Notes under the pieces: generated by a model | What the model was told of the DNA's origin: nothing | Databases searched by the model: none | What the model saw: only the letters and a program-made list of their open reading frames with translations | Translations under genes and position numbers: made by a program | IMG/VR virus record: IMGVR_UViG_3300033149_004104 | Coordinates: 62,001 to 126,000 of that record | Direction: 5' to 3' (one strand) | DNA length: 64,000 bases | Origin: a virus | Shown: positions 36,208-44,114 of the stretch, piece by piece | How positions within the stretch are numbered: position 1 is the first letter of the stretch | Layout: every line of letters begins with the position of its first letter

Positions 36208-37205
36208 TTGAAAACTCCTTCGTATATTCTTAAATAATCATTCAATATTTTTTCATTATTCCAATGCTTCTCCATAAATTCTCTTGAATCCCGCTGAAGT
36301 TTCTTTAACAAACTTCTATTTTCATTTAACTCTGTAATTGTAGTAGCTAAAGAGTGCTTATCTGCCAGCACCCAGGGCAATTCATACAATTCGCACTTTA
36401 AGAACTCGGTAAGGTATTGAATCATCCAGTCTTTTAAGTTACACATAACTACTTTCCCTTGTGATAGCCCCTCCAATGATGATAAATGATAGCTGCCAGT
36501 ATAAATATCGTCAATATGAATATCACCTGAGGCTCGTCTTTTTAAACACTCATCAAATCGTTCTCCGTAGATAATATCTTTTTCTATAATACCTTTACTT
36601 TCTAATTCATTTAATATAGCAGAAACCTCGCTATAACTTTTATAAGCCCATGTGGATTTCCTCTTTTTTTTAAGTTTTTCCAACGGCTCCTTATTAGATG
36701 GGCTATAAGTAACTTTTATTCTTTCATTATTAACTTCCTTGTATTGAAGCAAAGGGTCGCATATATCAACAACATTACGCACTGGATAAAAATCATCTTT
36801 AAGTAAAGACTTCAATCTTACCGCTTGATACTGTGCAATACAAGCTATTCTGTCTATTCTTACCCATTTCTTAATAACATTAAACATTTCATTAATTACT
36901 TTCTCAGGCTCACCGTGCATCTGGTACACAAACGGTTTATTAATATTGCTTAGCATTTGCCATCCCTTGCTATTTTTATGTAAAGGAGGCTGATTATGAA
37001 TGTGTATAATATCTGCCCAGTTAAGATATTCTTTAAATTGTTTTAAATCTTCTTTACCTTTACCCCATACAACATCTGGTATTATTTTCATACTACTTAA
37101 TCGAGATTGAATGCACTTTGATTCTATCCCATTTTTATTTAAAAAATTACTTAACCTAACCGGCGCTCCTGCTAATGGTGATCTACAAAGATGCAATATT
37201 TTCAT
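36204..37205 (-). CDS. GT-B fold glycosyltransferase (GT4-like)
   Basis: 333 residues. N-terminus MKILHLCRSPLAGAPVRLSN with a second Gly-rich loop pattern for GT-B, WADIIHIHNQPPLH (a classical GT4 motif), and in the C-domain GSYHLSSLEGLSQGKVVMC, equivalent to the donor-binding E-x7-E region. It ends FMEKHWNNEKI as many GT4 proteins do. Overlaps the upstream gene by 23 nt and the dehydrogenase by 4 nt. Confidence 0.75.
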   Translation of the reverse strand: MKILHLCRSPLAGAPVRLSNFLNKNGIESKCIQSRLSSMKIIPDVVWGKGKEDLKQFKEYLNWADIIHIHNQPPLHKNSKGWQMLSNINKPFVYQMHGEPEKVINEMFNVIKKWVRIDRIACIAQYQAVRLKSLLKDDFYPVRNVVDICDPLLQYKEVNNERIKVTYSPSNKEPLEKLKKKRKSTWAYKSYSEVSAILNELESKGIIEKDIIYGERFDECLKRRASGDIHIDDIYTGSYHLSSLEGLSQGKVVMCNLKDWMIQYLTEFLKCELYELPWVLADKHSLATTITELNENRSLLKKLQRDSREFMEKHWNNEKILNDYLRIYEGVFK

Positions 37206-37962
37206 CTAGTAGAAACTCCTCATCGTTAAACAATTTAAAGACAACATCATTATAATATTTGTCTTTCATTAAATGTAAGTTTTTCCAACTATTGAGATAA
37301 TCCTTTCTTGAGAACGATAGTTTTCCAACTTTCTTTTTATGCTCGATACTCTTAGCGTATTGCGCACTCTCTTCAGCACTTTCAATATAACTCCCATCAA
37401 ATCCAACATAATATATTTCTTTATATCCCATATACGCTGTAAGAAAATAAAACGCTCCCACTACCGAACCTTGTGCCTGTACAATTATATTATCTTTATA
37501 TTCGGTATTGAAGCTCCCCTTCCGGATATCATTATCATCAATATTATTTGATTTAAAAAAATATATGTTCTTCAGATTCTTTATCTTTTCATAAAGTGAC
37601 ATAATTATTTCTATATCTAATGGGCTATCATTTCTTTTTTCCTTTTTCTCAATATGAAATGAAAAGATAGCATGCGGTAGTAATACATATTGAGCTAAAT
37701 GTAATTTATCTACATTTCTTCTAAGTCCTTGATAATGAAAATTAACAGCATACTGAACACTCTTACTAGCTGTAAAGATAGATATAGCATCAGTAAGTGT
37801 ACAAATATCATACTGCCTTTGCCCTTCCAGTTTCTTAATATTCAGCGTATCTATAGAAGGGCCGGAGCCAATAAGTAAAGCCTTGTTATTTCGAGGCTTC
37901 CTCGGTACTTTTTCTAAAGTAGGCAGAAAAGGCTCTCTTAAGTCATCGACTGTTGTTATCAT
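37183..37962 (-). CDS. GT42/DUF115-like putative sialyltransferase
   Basis: 259 residues. NKALLIGSGPSIDTLNIKKL (residues 28-47), then YDICTLTDAIS, IVQAQGSVVGAFYFLTAYMG and YKEIYYVGFDGSYIES. The G-(N/S)-G-P-S loop, the Q/S-G-V segment and the GFD motif match the GT42 (CST) sialyltransferases and the DUF115 group. Sialyltransferases of this type use CMP-sialic acid, which NeuA/NeuB in this cassette would provide. Overlaps neighbours by 4 and 23 nt. Confidence 0.6.
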   Translation of the reverse strand: MITTVDDLREPFLPTLEKVPRKPRNNKALLIGSGPSIDTLNIKKLEGQRQYDICTLTDAISIFTASKSVQYAVNFHYQGLRRNVDKLHLAQYVLLPHAIFSFHIEKKEKRNDSPLDIEIIMSLYEKIKNLKNIYFFKSNNIDDNDIRKGSFNTEYKDNIIVQAQGSVVGAFYFLTAYMGYKEIYYVGFDGSYIESAEESAQYAKSIEHKKKVGKLSFSRKDYLNSWKNLHLMKDKYYNDVVFKLFNDEEFLLDENIASL

Positions 37963-38699
37963 TTCTTCTTACCTGCTCTTCTTAATCGTGCCTCATAATT
38001 ATAATAATCGGGGTGTTCTATGATTTTTTTTACAATATTATAAATAAAATCATGAGTTTTTATCTTTCCTTTTTGTAGTAATTGCCACATATACTTAGCA
38101 TTAGAATATTGATCATGTGGATCAACACGACCCCGATTTTTTATGTTTGCTTTATCACGAATTTTCTTAGGCAGATAGTCTGGAAAATATTCTCTATAAT
38201 CGTTGGGAATAAATAAATCAGGTTTCATATAATAAAAGTCTATTCCAGTAAACCAAAGTTCTTTTGGATTATATTGTAAAAAATGTTCCATGATAATAGG
38301 GCCGTACAGTACGCCTTTTATTTTTTTGCTAAGTTTTGCTATTGTATCAGCAAGCGTAAATGTAGGAATGGTTTTAGAGTATTTATCAATAAGATTCCTC
38401 TGATTTGTTTTCATTCCTAATAATTTCACCCCATATTTATCTCTCCATGTTTTTAAATACCCCGCCGGTTGCATTTCACGATTAAATTGTACATTCATAC
38501 AAAGTATATCGCATCTCTTACCATAATTCTCCACATAAGCAACTTTATCTAAAAGAAAAATAGCGCCGTTTGTTCTTATTACGCAATCGAAACTGTCTAT
38601 TTCTTTACCGAGATATTTCCCTTGTAATATCGGAGACGGGCCAACAAATATTACTCGTTTCTCTTCTACCTGCTGCTGTAATAACTTTTCTACGTTCAA
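37959..38699 (-). CDS. GT29-like sialyltransferase
   Basis: 246 residues from TTG (overlap TTGA). Residues 17-47 read VIFVGPSPILQGKYLGKEID then SFDCVIRTNGA, the sialylmotif L of GT29 (family pattern VGNGG..LG..ID..D.VIR.N.A). A second region GVLYGPIIMEHFL then WFTGIDFYY fits sialylmotif S, and the VDPHDQYSNAKYM segment has the His of the VS motif. GT29 enzymes are known mainly in eukaryotes and some bacteria and viruses. Donor would be CMP-sialic acid. Confidence 0.7.
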   Translation of the reverse strand: MNVEKLLQQQVEEKRVIFVGPSPILQGKYLGKEIDSFDCVIRTNGAIFLLDKVAYVENYGKRCDILCMNVQFNREMQPAGYLKTWRDKYGVKLLGMKTNQRNLIDKYSKTIPTFTLADTIAKLSKKIKGVLYGPIIMEHFLQYNPKELWFTGIDFYYMKPDLFIPNDYREYFPDYLPKKIRDKANIKNRGRVDPHDQYSNAKYMWQLLQKGKIKTHDFIYNIVKKIIEHPDYYNYEARLRRAGKKK

Positions 38700-39247
38700 T
38701 ATTTCTTCCTTATAACACAGGATGTATCTTTAAATATTTCATCTGGAAATTTAAGTACTTCATTAAAAGCCTTTCTGACTCCTGGATGATGCTTACTATT
38801 ACTATAATCATGTAGCGCCAGGAAGCCATTTATTTTTAATTTTGGCCACCATAAGCCAATATCTTCCTTTACATTAAGAAAATTATGATTAGCATCGATA
38901 TAAATAAACATTAAAGAGTTATTTTGAAACATTTTACAAGCTTCTTTACTTGTTGTTTTTATTTTATAAATATTAGAATACTTTTTACAAAGTTCATCAA
39001 ATTGCTTTTCTACTATTTCCATAGGATATTTATATGAAGAAGCGTCATTTTTATCATATCCGTTTTTCCAAGCATCAATCGCTATAACCTGATCAAAATT
39101 TTTTGCAAATATTTCTGTACTATCTCCTACGTAAGAGCCTATTTCTACAACTTTGGCAATAGTAGGATCTATTCGCTTTACATAAGCACATAAATCTTGA
39201 AGTCCCGATTTTGCATTTCTAGCTTTTCGTATACTAATTTTTTCCAT
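38696..39247 (-). CDS. Class I methyltransferase-like protein
   Basis: 183 residues from the ATG at 39247, chosen because GGAGAT lies 6 nt before it and it overlaps the upstream TAA (TAATG). KVVEIGSYVGDSTEIFAKNF is the SAM-binding motif I, VIAIDAW motif II, then LMFIYIDANHNF and NGFLALHDY, typical of the Methyltransf_24 group. Likely methylates a sugar within the cassette. Substrate unknown. Confidence 0.7.
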   Translation of the reverse strand: MEKISIRKARNAKSGLQDLCAYVKRIDPTIAKVVEIGSYVGDSTEIFAKNFDQVIAIDAWKNGYDKNDASSYKYPMEIVEKQFDELCKKYSNIYKIKTTSKEACKMFQNNSLMFIYIDANHNFLNVKEDIGLWWPKLKINGFLALHDYSNSKHHPGVRKAFNEVLKFPDEIFKDTSCVIRKKY

Positions 39248-40026
39248 TATATCTCCATACGATAATAATACATCCAAAGTTCTTCTAATTCATCATACCC
39301 TTTATTTAATTTATCCCTAGGGGATTTATCCCAAGGCTTTTGACTTACAAAGTGAAGTAGTCTTACTTTTTCGTTAGTTATTCTATACAATAAATCTCTA
39401 TTTCTACTAAAGAAAATTTTATGTTTCTTACCTTTCCACATTCTCTTCTCACAATTATATTCTTTCGGAAGAATGTGAATCATCTTTTTAAAGTATTTAT
39501 TAATAGCTTTTTGATCCGGCATTGAAAATCCCCGCCTTGAAAACTGTAAAATATTTTTATACAGCTTAAAGTCTAGATAGGGTTTATTTACAACAATGAC
39601 GCCAGTATTTATTCCGCTTCGTAGATTATCGCTTCCTGATCCATAAGCCTGCACTCCCGCCAATCTTGCTCCACATCGAAAAAGTGGATTTAAATCTCCT
39701 AATGCAATAGTATCCATATCGATAAAAACAACTCTATCACAATCAGTATAAGAAAAAATATCAAGTTTGTAATACGTATTTTTTAAACAATCGTCTGTTA
39801 TTGACATATTAATGTGTTTATAATTTTCAAATCTTGGTTTTACAAACTCTACATTATCATGTAATAAAGAAGCCATATAACCTTTATTTGAATTAGAAAG
39901 CCCCATATCAATAAATCGCCATTTATAATTTAATATTTTGGGACTATTTTTTACCACCGATTTATAAAAAGCAATAAAGCCGGGCATAAACGCATTATCT
40001 ATCATTGACAGTAGAATAATTTTCAC
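39247..40026 (-). CDS. GT8-like glycosyltransferase
   Basis: 259 residues from GTG. DxD motif VVFIDMDTIALG (Asp103, Asp105), GINTGVIVVNKPYLDF (residues 138-153), PDQKAINKYF and RLLHFVSQKPWDKSP with the C-terminal His motif. This is the glycogenin/LgtC layout of family 8, retaining transferases using UDP-hexose. SD GAAGAG. Follows a small conserved protein by 2 nt. Confidence 0.75.
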   Translation of the reverse strand: MKIILLSMIDNAFMPGFIAFYKSVVKNSPKILNYKWRFIDMGLSNSNKGYMASLLHDNVEFVKPRFENYKHINMSITDDCLKNTYYKLDIFSYTDCDRVVFIDMDTIALGDLNPLFRCGARLAGVQAYGSGSDNLRSGINTGVIVVNKPYLDFKLYKNILQFSRRGFSMPDQKAINKYFKKMIHILPKEYNCEKRMWKGKKHKIFFSRNRDLLYRITNEKVRLLHFVSQKPWDKSPRDKLNKGYDELEELWMYYYRMEI

Positions 40027-40028
40027 TC

Positions 40029-40280
40029 TTATATCTCTTCGTATGTCCTATTAAATATATCGATTTTACAGGGATAGAACTCTCCATTTACTCCTTGTAT
40101 TACATAATTTCCTTTTTCACATTTCATGTCCCCCTCTAACGTTTTTATAACTAAGGCATTACTTGACTCCACAGATAAATGACAATGAGATTTACAAAGT
40201 TTTTTTATCTCATCCAAATTATTTCCATCCCATCTTATTGCTTTCACAATGATTGGCTTCTTTCTGAATTCTTTCCACAC
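40029..40280 (-). CDS. Small conserved phage protein (PGDY/GEFYPCK type)
   Basis: 83 residues, GTG start with GGAGG 8 nt upstream. Ends IKTLEGDMKCEKGNYVIQGV and GEFYPCKIDIFNRTYEEI. This pattern (IKTLEGDM..GDYIIKGV.GEFYPCK.DIF..TYE) is widespread among phages of many hosts, with unknown function. Its presence inside the sugar cassette may be accidental. Confidence 0.75.
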   Translation of the reverse strand: MWKEFRKKPIIVKAIRWDGNNLDEIKKLCKSHCHLSVESSNALVIKTLEGDMKCEKGNYVIQGVNGEFYPCKIDIFNRTYEEI

Positions 40281-40281
40281 T

Positions 40282-41136
40282 TTAATTACCTCCGATCCTT
40301 AAATTCTTTTTCTTCTCTTCTTCTCCTGGATATAATACTCTTGGCCCGTATCCTTTGGATAACCCCCTCTCAATATCTCTTACTCCTTTAACAAGCTCAA
40401 ATAAACCATTAGGTTCAACTGAAGCTGCTTGATCACTACCCCACAGATTATGATTCAACGTTATATGCTTTTCTATCCATGTAACTCCATACGCAAGCAC
40501 TGCAAATGCATCTTTAATTCCGTAATAATGAGAGCTATAACCGATTTCTTTTCGAGGATACTTTTCTTTCAACCATTTTACATACTGTAAATATAAATCA
40601 TCAATAGAAGTAGGATACACACTATTTGTATGCATAATAACATGAGGATCTAATATATTAACAGCTTTTTCTATTTCCTCCTCAGTACTCATGCCCGTCG
40701 ACATTATCCTATAATCAAATAAATCTCTACATAATTCAAGAAGTGCGTCGTTGGTAATAAGAGCAGATGGAATCTTTACAATATCCACAAATTTCTTCAT
40801 GAAATAAGCGCTGTCTAAATCCCAAACCGATGCAAACCAGCCTATTCCACAACTAAAACAATAATTATCAATTTCAGCATAATTGTCTTCATTAAATTCA
40901 ATATCTTTTTTATATTGCAAATATGTAATAGGCTTTTGTCTCCAAGGTACAATTTTTTCTTTATTTTTCTTATCTTCAGGAACGCAGATATCCGGATTTC
41001 TTTTCTGGAACTTTACATAATTACAATCTGCAGCACTAGCAATTGTAATAAGTTTTCTAGCACTTTTAATAAACTCTAACTTATCATTTCCAAAGAATGC
41101 ATTTAAGCCAATCTCAGCTATTATCTTAACTTCCAT
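40282..41136 (-). CDS. neuB: Nonulosonic (sialic) acid synthase, NeuB-like, without SAF domain
   Basis: 284 residues, SD GGAG. Motifs: VKIIAEIGLNAFFGND (start), DCNYVKFQKR (KFQ), ADIV-like FVDIVKIPSALITND, MSTGMSTEEEIEKA, IMHTNSVYPTSIDDLYL, EIGYSSHYYG, WIEKHITLNHNLWGSDQAAS. This is the PEP-condensing TIM barrel that makes sialic, pseudaminic or legionaminic acid. Known NeuB proteins have a further C-terminal SAF (antifreeze-like) domain of about 60 residues that helps shape the active site; it is missing here. The other precursor enzyme (2-epimerase) is not in the window. Confidence 0.8.
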   Translation of the reverse strand: MEVKIIAEIGLNAFFGNDKLEFIKSARKLITIASAADCNYVKFQKRNPDICVPEDKKNKEKIVPWRQKPITYLQYKKDIEFNEDNYAEIDNYCFSCGIGWFASVWDLDSAYFMKKFVDIVKIPSALITNDALLELCRDLFDYRIMSTGMSTEEEIEKAVNILDPHVIMHTNSVYPTSIDDLYLQYVKWLKEKYPRKEIGYSSHYYGIKDAFAVLAYGVTWIEKHITLNHNLWGSDQAASVEPNGLFELVKGVRDIERGLSKGYGPRVLYPGEEEKKKNLRIGGN

Positions 41137-41175
41137 ATTATACTACTCCAAAGATAGAATAAAAAAATTTGAGTC

Positions 41176-41188
41176 TATTATATTAGTA
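41176..41188 (-). promoter_or_regulatory. ACTAATAT-type putative promoter of the NeuB gene
   Basis: TACTAATATAATA lies about 40-52 nt before the NeuB ATG and leaves room for a short leader and SD. It is just downstream of the M23 gene stop, so a new transcript may start here. Confidence 0.45.
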
Positions 41189-41196
41189 TTTCTCTT

Positions 41197-41991
41197 CTAC
41201 TGGCTTAAAATTATTTCGCTTGTAGATGTGAGATAATCGATTGGATTAACAAGTTTCCCGTTTTTCCTAATTTCGTAATGAAGATGAATCCCATACGATT
41301 TTCCCGTATTTCCCATTAACCCAATTACTTGACCTCGTTTTACCTTTTGGCCTTCTCTTACATAAGTTCTACTCATGTGTGCATATAAAGTAGTATATCC
41401 GCCATTATGTTTAATCTTTACCATCTTTCCATATACAGGGTGCCAAATCCAAACATCTGTAACTATTCCATCAGCGGTAGCTATTATCTTAGTCCTATCA
41501 CTTGCAGTTATATCTATACCTTTATGAAAAAAGATCTCTTTTGTGAAAGGATAAATCCTATTACCAAATCCCGATGTAATTCTAACCTCCGGACTATAAC
41601 ATACAGGAAACACATTGGGAATATTATGAGTATACTCTTTCCTTTTATCAAAGAAATTTTGAACATTATTTAAGAAGCTATCAAAGCTTCCTGTTCCATT
41701 TTTAATTGCTGTCACTAAATTTTCTATAGAGGTATTTTGTACAGTATTATCAATACCGCCAATATTTATATATTGTTCCTTATTATAAAGAGAAACTACA
41801 ATATCTTTAAGCGTTTCTCTATACTTAATTTGATTACTCTCCAAGTTGTTTATTTTCTTTTCTTTTTTCTCAAGTTCCTGTTTATATGCGGTTTCTTCTT
41901 TTCTTAATTTATTTTGATACCAAATATTTAAATCGATAATAAAAAATATAAAAAAAAGAAAAAGAAATCTCCAAAATAATTTTTCATTCAT
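41197..41991 (-). CDS. Membrane-anchored M23 endopeptidase
   Basis: 264 residues. N-terminal signal anchor (FLFLFFIFFIIDLNIWYQ, about 9-26), coiled coil (ETAYKQELEKKEKKINNLES) and a C-terminal M23 domain: SGFGNRIYPFT, FFHKGIDITAS (His and Asp), GYTTLYAHMSR, YGIHLHYEIRKNG (HxH). This looks complete with all ligands, unlike simple hydrolase relics. Likely cleaves peptidoglycan in the envelope. Overlaps nothing but sits 13 nt from the lytic transglycosylase. Confidence 0.82.
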   Translation of the reverse strand: MNEKLFWRFLFLFFIFFIIDLNIWYQNKLRKEETAYKQELEKKEKKINNLESNQIKYRETLKDIVVSLYNKEQYINIGGIDNTVQNTSIENLVTAIKNGTGSFDSFLNNVQNFFDKRKEYTHNIPNVFPVCYSPEVRITSGFGNRIYPFTKEIFFHKGIDITASDRTKIIATADGIVTDVWIWHPVYGKMVKIKHNGGYTTLYAHMSRTYVREGQKVKRGQVIGLMGNTGKSYGIHLHYEIRKNGKLVNPIDYLTSTSEIILSQ

Positions 41992-42004
41992 TTTAAAACC
42001 TCTC

Positions 42005-42448
42005 CTACAGGCGATTTAAAACTTTCACAACCTTTACAAAGTATCTGTTTCCTTGATGTACTTTGTAATTATTAGTAACTGCTTTAGGACCAATATTATA
42101 AGCCATAATGGCTTTTTCCCATGAATTAAAGTAAGTATATAGCCACTTAAGATATTTTAAACCCACCTCTATATTATGATAAGGGTTCCAGGGATTAAAT
42201 TTCTTTTCTCTATTCCAGAATTTCTTTTCAAAATAACTTATATAAACAGGATTTAGTTGAAAGATACCGATATCCCCGGATACCCCTCTGATATTCCGCC
42301 AACCTGATTCTACTTCAATTATTGCAATTGCTATATCAGAGGGGATATCATATTCTTTACATTTATCTATTGTAAAGTCTTTTAAAGGGGAACTAAAAGA
42401 ATATAAATGAGTAAAAAAGTACAATAATATAACTACAAAATTCTTCAT
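42005..42448 (-). CDS. Lytic transglycosylase (SLT-like)
   Basis: 147 residues. Signal peptide (FVVILLYFFTHLYSFSS, about 4-20), then IAIAIIEVESGWRNI with catalytic Glu47 of the ESGW motif, GVSGDIGIFQLNP (GxxGxxQ), and AIMAYNIGPKAV (AYNAG type). This cuts the glycan chain between MurNAc and GlcNAc. Follows a sigma-like gene in the operon, next to an M23 enzyme: a pair acting on the two bonds of the wall. SD AGGAAAA. Confidence 0.82.
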   Translation of the reverse strand: MKNFVVILLYFFTHLYSFSSPLKDFTIDKCKEYDIPSDIAIAIIEVESGWRNIRGVSGDIGIFQLNPVYISYFEKKFWNREKKFNPWNPYHNIEVGLKYLKWLYTYFNSWEKAIMAYNIGPKAVTNNYKVHQGNRYFVKVVKVLNRL

Positions 42449-42457
42449 TTTCCTATA

Positions 42458-43234
42458 TCACATATAAGCATGGTATGCTATCTTCTTATATAAATCCTCA
42501 CTACATATTTCACAAAATCCAACATCTTTGATGAGGAACTTAGAAAGATCTCTAACAAATTTTTTGTCTTTGATACTCATATACCAGTTAACATAAGAAA
42601 CAGGTTTTTCTTTTTTATTAGAGAATTCGTTTCGATATTTATCATATTTAGAAATTGTTGATTGAGATAATCTCATCTTTATAAAAGTTTCATACTTCTT
42701 ATATTTCTTATTATTGTGAAAAAATTGCAATAATAGATTATTTACAATCTTTCTTTTATCGTATTCGATCTTTTTATATGTCGCTAGATGATTATCAATG
42801 TAATCTTCAAAATTTAAATTATTTTCCTCATCGATCACAGAATCTTTATTTAGACACGATAATCTTAACTTTCTATATATTCCCTGTTCATAATCTAATT
42901 TTACAAATGAATGGTTTTTCATCTCTGTTTTGAAAAACTTCTTAGCCTCATTCATTAACTTCATTTTAAAGATATTTGTTATATCAAAATTATCATCTAT
43001 TTTATTAACATCAATATATTTAACAACTTCATTTAATATAAGATAAGCTTCCATTTTAAAATCTTGGAAATCGTCATAATTTTTTGTCCATTTCAGTAAT
43101 TTCCCGCTTACCTTATTAACTAAAGGTTGATACTTTTGCCATAGCTTTTCCATATTATATTTGACATTCTTATTATTCTTAATTTCTTTTATTAATTGTT
43201 TATCGCTTTTAATTTCTTCTTTTATCTTTCTCAT
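42458..43234 (-). CDS. Sigma-70-family-like protein, candidate late sigma factor
   Basis: 258 residues, SD AAGGAG. Residues about 28-100 read MEKLWQKYQPLVNKVSGKLL, DFQDFKMEAYLILNEVVKYI and MKLMNEAKKFFK, which fits region 2 of small sigma factors (LW..Y.PLV...A, DD..DF..E..L.L..A). The rest is helical and basic, with a possible wHTH (LSQSTISKYDKYRNEF). Region 4 is not clear. A good candidate to read the phage-specific ACTAATAT elements, one of which stands 17 nt before its own ATG. Identification by pattern only. Confidence 0.5.
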   Translation of the reverse strand: MRKIKEEIKSDKQLIKEIKNNKNVKYNMEKLWQKYQPLVNKVSGKLLKWTKNYDDFQDFKMEAYLILNEVVKYIDVNKIDDNFDITNIFKMKLMNEAKKFFKTEMKNHSFVKLDYEQGIYRKLRLSCLNKDSVIDEENNLNFEDYIDNHLATYKKIEYDKRKIVNNLLLQFFHNNKKYKKYETFIKMRLSQSTISKYDKYRNEFSNKKEKPVSYVNWYMSIKDKKFVRDLSKFLIKDVGFCEICSEDLYKKIAYHAYM

Positions 43235-43249
43235 TTTCTTCTCCTTAAA

Positions 43250-43260
43250 ATTATATTAGT
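43250..43260 (-). promoter_or_regulatory. ACTAATAT-type putative promoter of the sigma-like gene
   Basis: ACTAATATAAT followed by AAGGAG and the ATG of the sigma-like gene, leaving a short leader. If real it makes the gene self-regulated. Confidence 0.45.
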
Positions 43261-43301
43261 CATAAGTTATAAGCTCCTAAAAAAATGATTTGCATAACTT
43301 T

Positions 43302-43523
43302 TCATGAAATACCCCCTATTATCGAGGGATATTCCCCTTCTATATATGTATTTGTCAAAGTAGAATTATCAGAAAACTGTTGCCTTACTCCGACAAACAA
43401 TTTGCCTTTTGGAGTTTTACCTCTAAAGGTTATTTCAATAACTTCTTTCATTTGGCCAAAACAATTGGGAAGTATATCCCCAATTGTTATATTTTCAATG
43501 TCTTCTTTAGAAAACCTTTTCAT
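43302..43523 (-). CDS. Small unknown protein
   Basis: 73 residues, SD AAGGAGG. Contains MKEVIEITFRGKTPKGKLF and VRQQFSDNSTLTNTYI. A plus-strand frame in the same bases is rejected. Function unknown. Confidence 0.55.
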   Translation of the reverse strand: MKRFSKEDIENITIGDILPNCFGQMKEVIEITFRGKTPKGKLFVGVRQQFSDNSTLTNTYIEGEYPSIIGGIS

Positions 43524-43544
43524 ATTATCCTCCTTGTAATCAAT

Positions 43545-44114
43545 TTATTCTAACAGTTTAATTTCTTTTTTAATTTCCTTCTCTAACAAAAGAGAAGTAT
43601 CTTTAGTGTTTACTGTAGTTTGACGTCCTCCGGTAATTTCTGCAAGCTTTTTCATAAACTCTTCTCCTTTATCTCCACCAGGGCCAATATAAATAATATT
43701 GACTGGCGTTGCAAGTTTAAGCGCTTCTTCTATTGCTTGAGATTCAGAATCGGGTAAGCCATCGCTAATAACAATTATTGTTTGTCTTTTACTCCGCGGC
43801 AATGTCGTACATAAACGGAAAGCTTCTGCCATATTTGTTTCTCCTGCTGGAAATGTTTCAATTCCTAGACAAGCGCTTTCTGAAAATGAAATATATGATG
43901 CCCTTGGATAGTCTTGAATTGCTTCCATTAAAGCATCAAACTTGGATTTACCCTTCACATATTCTGACATCGATCCAGAGCAATCAAGCAATAAAGTTAA
44001 ACTTGATTGCGCTTCAATTCTTTTCTTTTCTTTTTTTATGTCAGCTAAACCTTTTTTTAAGCTATCTGACAATGATAGCATTGAATCTTTTTTAAAAACT
44101 AAAGCTTTTTTCAT
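43545..44114 (-). CDS. VWA-domain protein
   Basis: 189 residues, SD GAGAGGG. MIDAS: LLLDCSGSMSE (Asp44, Ser46, Ser48), then AGETNMAEAFR (Thr) and VISDGLPDSE (Asp). Metal-dependent interaction domain. Its ATG overlaps the partner gene upstream by 4 nt. VWA proteins often recruit a partner protein or ATPase; no MoxR-type ATPase is seen here. Confidence 0.75.
   Translation of the reverse strand: MKKALVFKKDSMLSLSDSLKKGLADIKKEKKRIEAQSSLTLLLDCSGSMSEYVKGKSKFDALMEAIQDYPRASYISFSESACLGIETFPAGETNMAEAFRLCTTLPRSKRQTIIVISDGLPDSESQAIEEALKLATPVNIIYIGPGGDKGEEFMKKLAEITGGRQTTVNTKDTSLLLEKEIKKEIKLLE

Noticed and set aside
43285-43539. Plus-strand frame opposite the 73-residue gene
   Set aside because: No SD on the plus strand, isolated among minus-strand genes, and the minus frame has AAGGAGG before its ATG.
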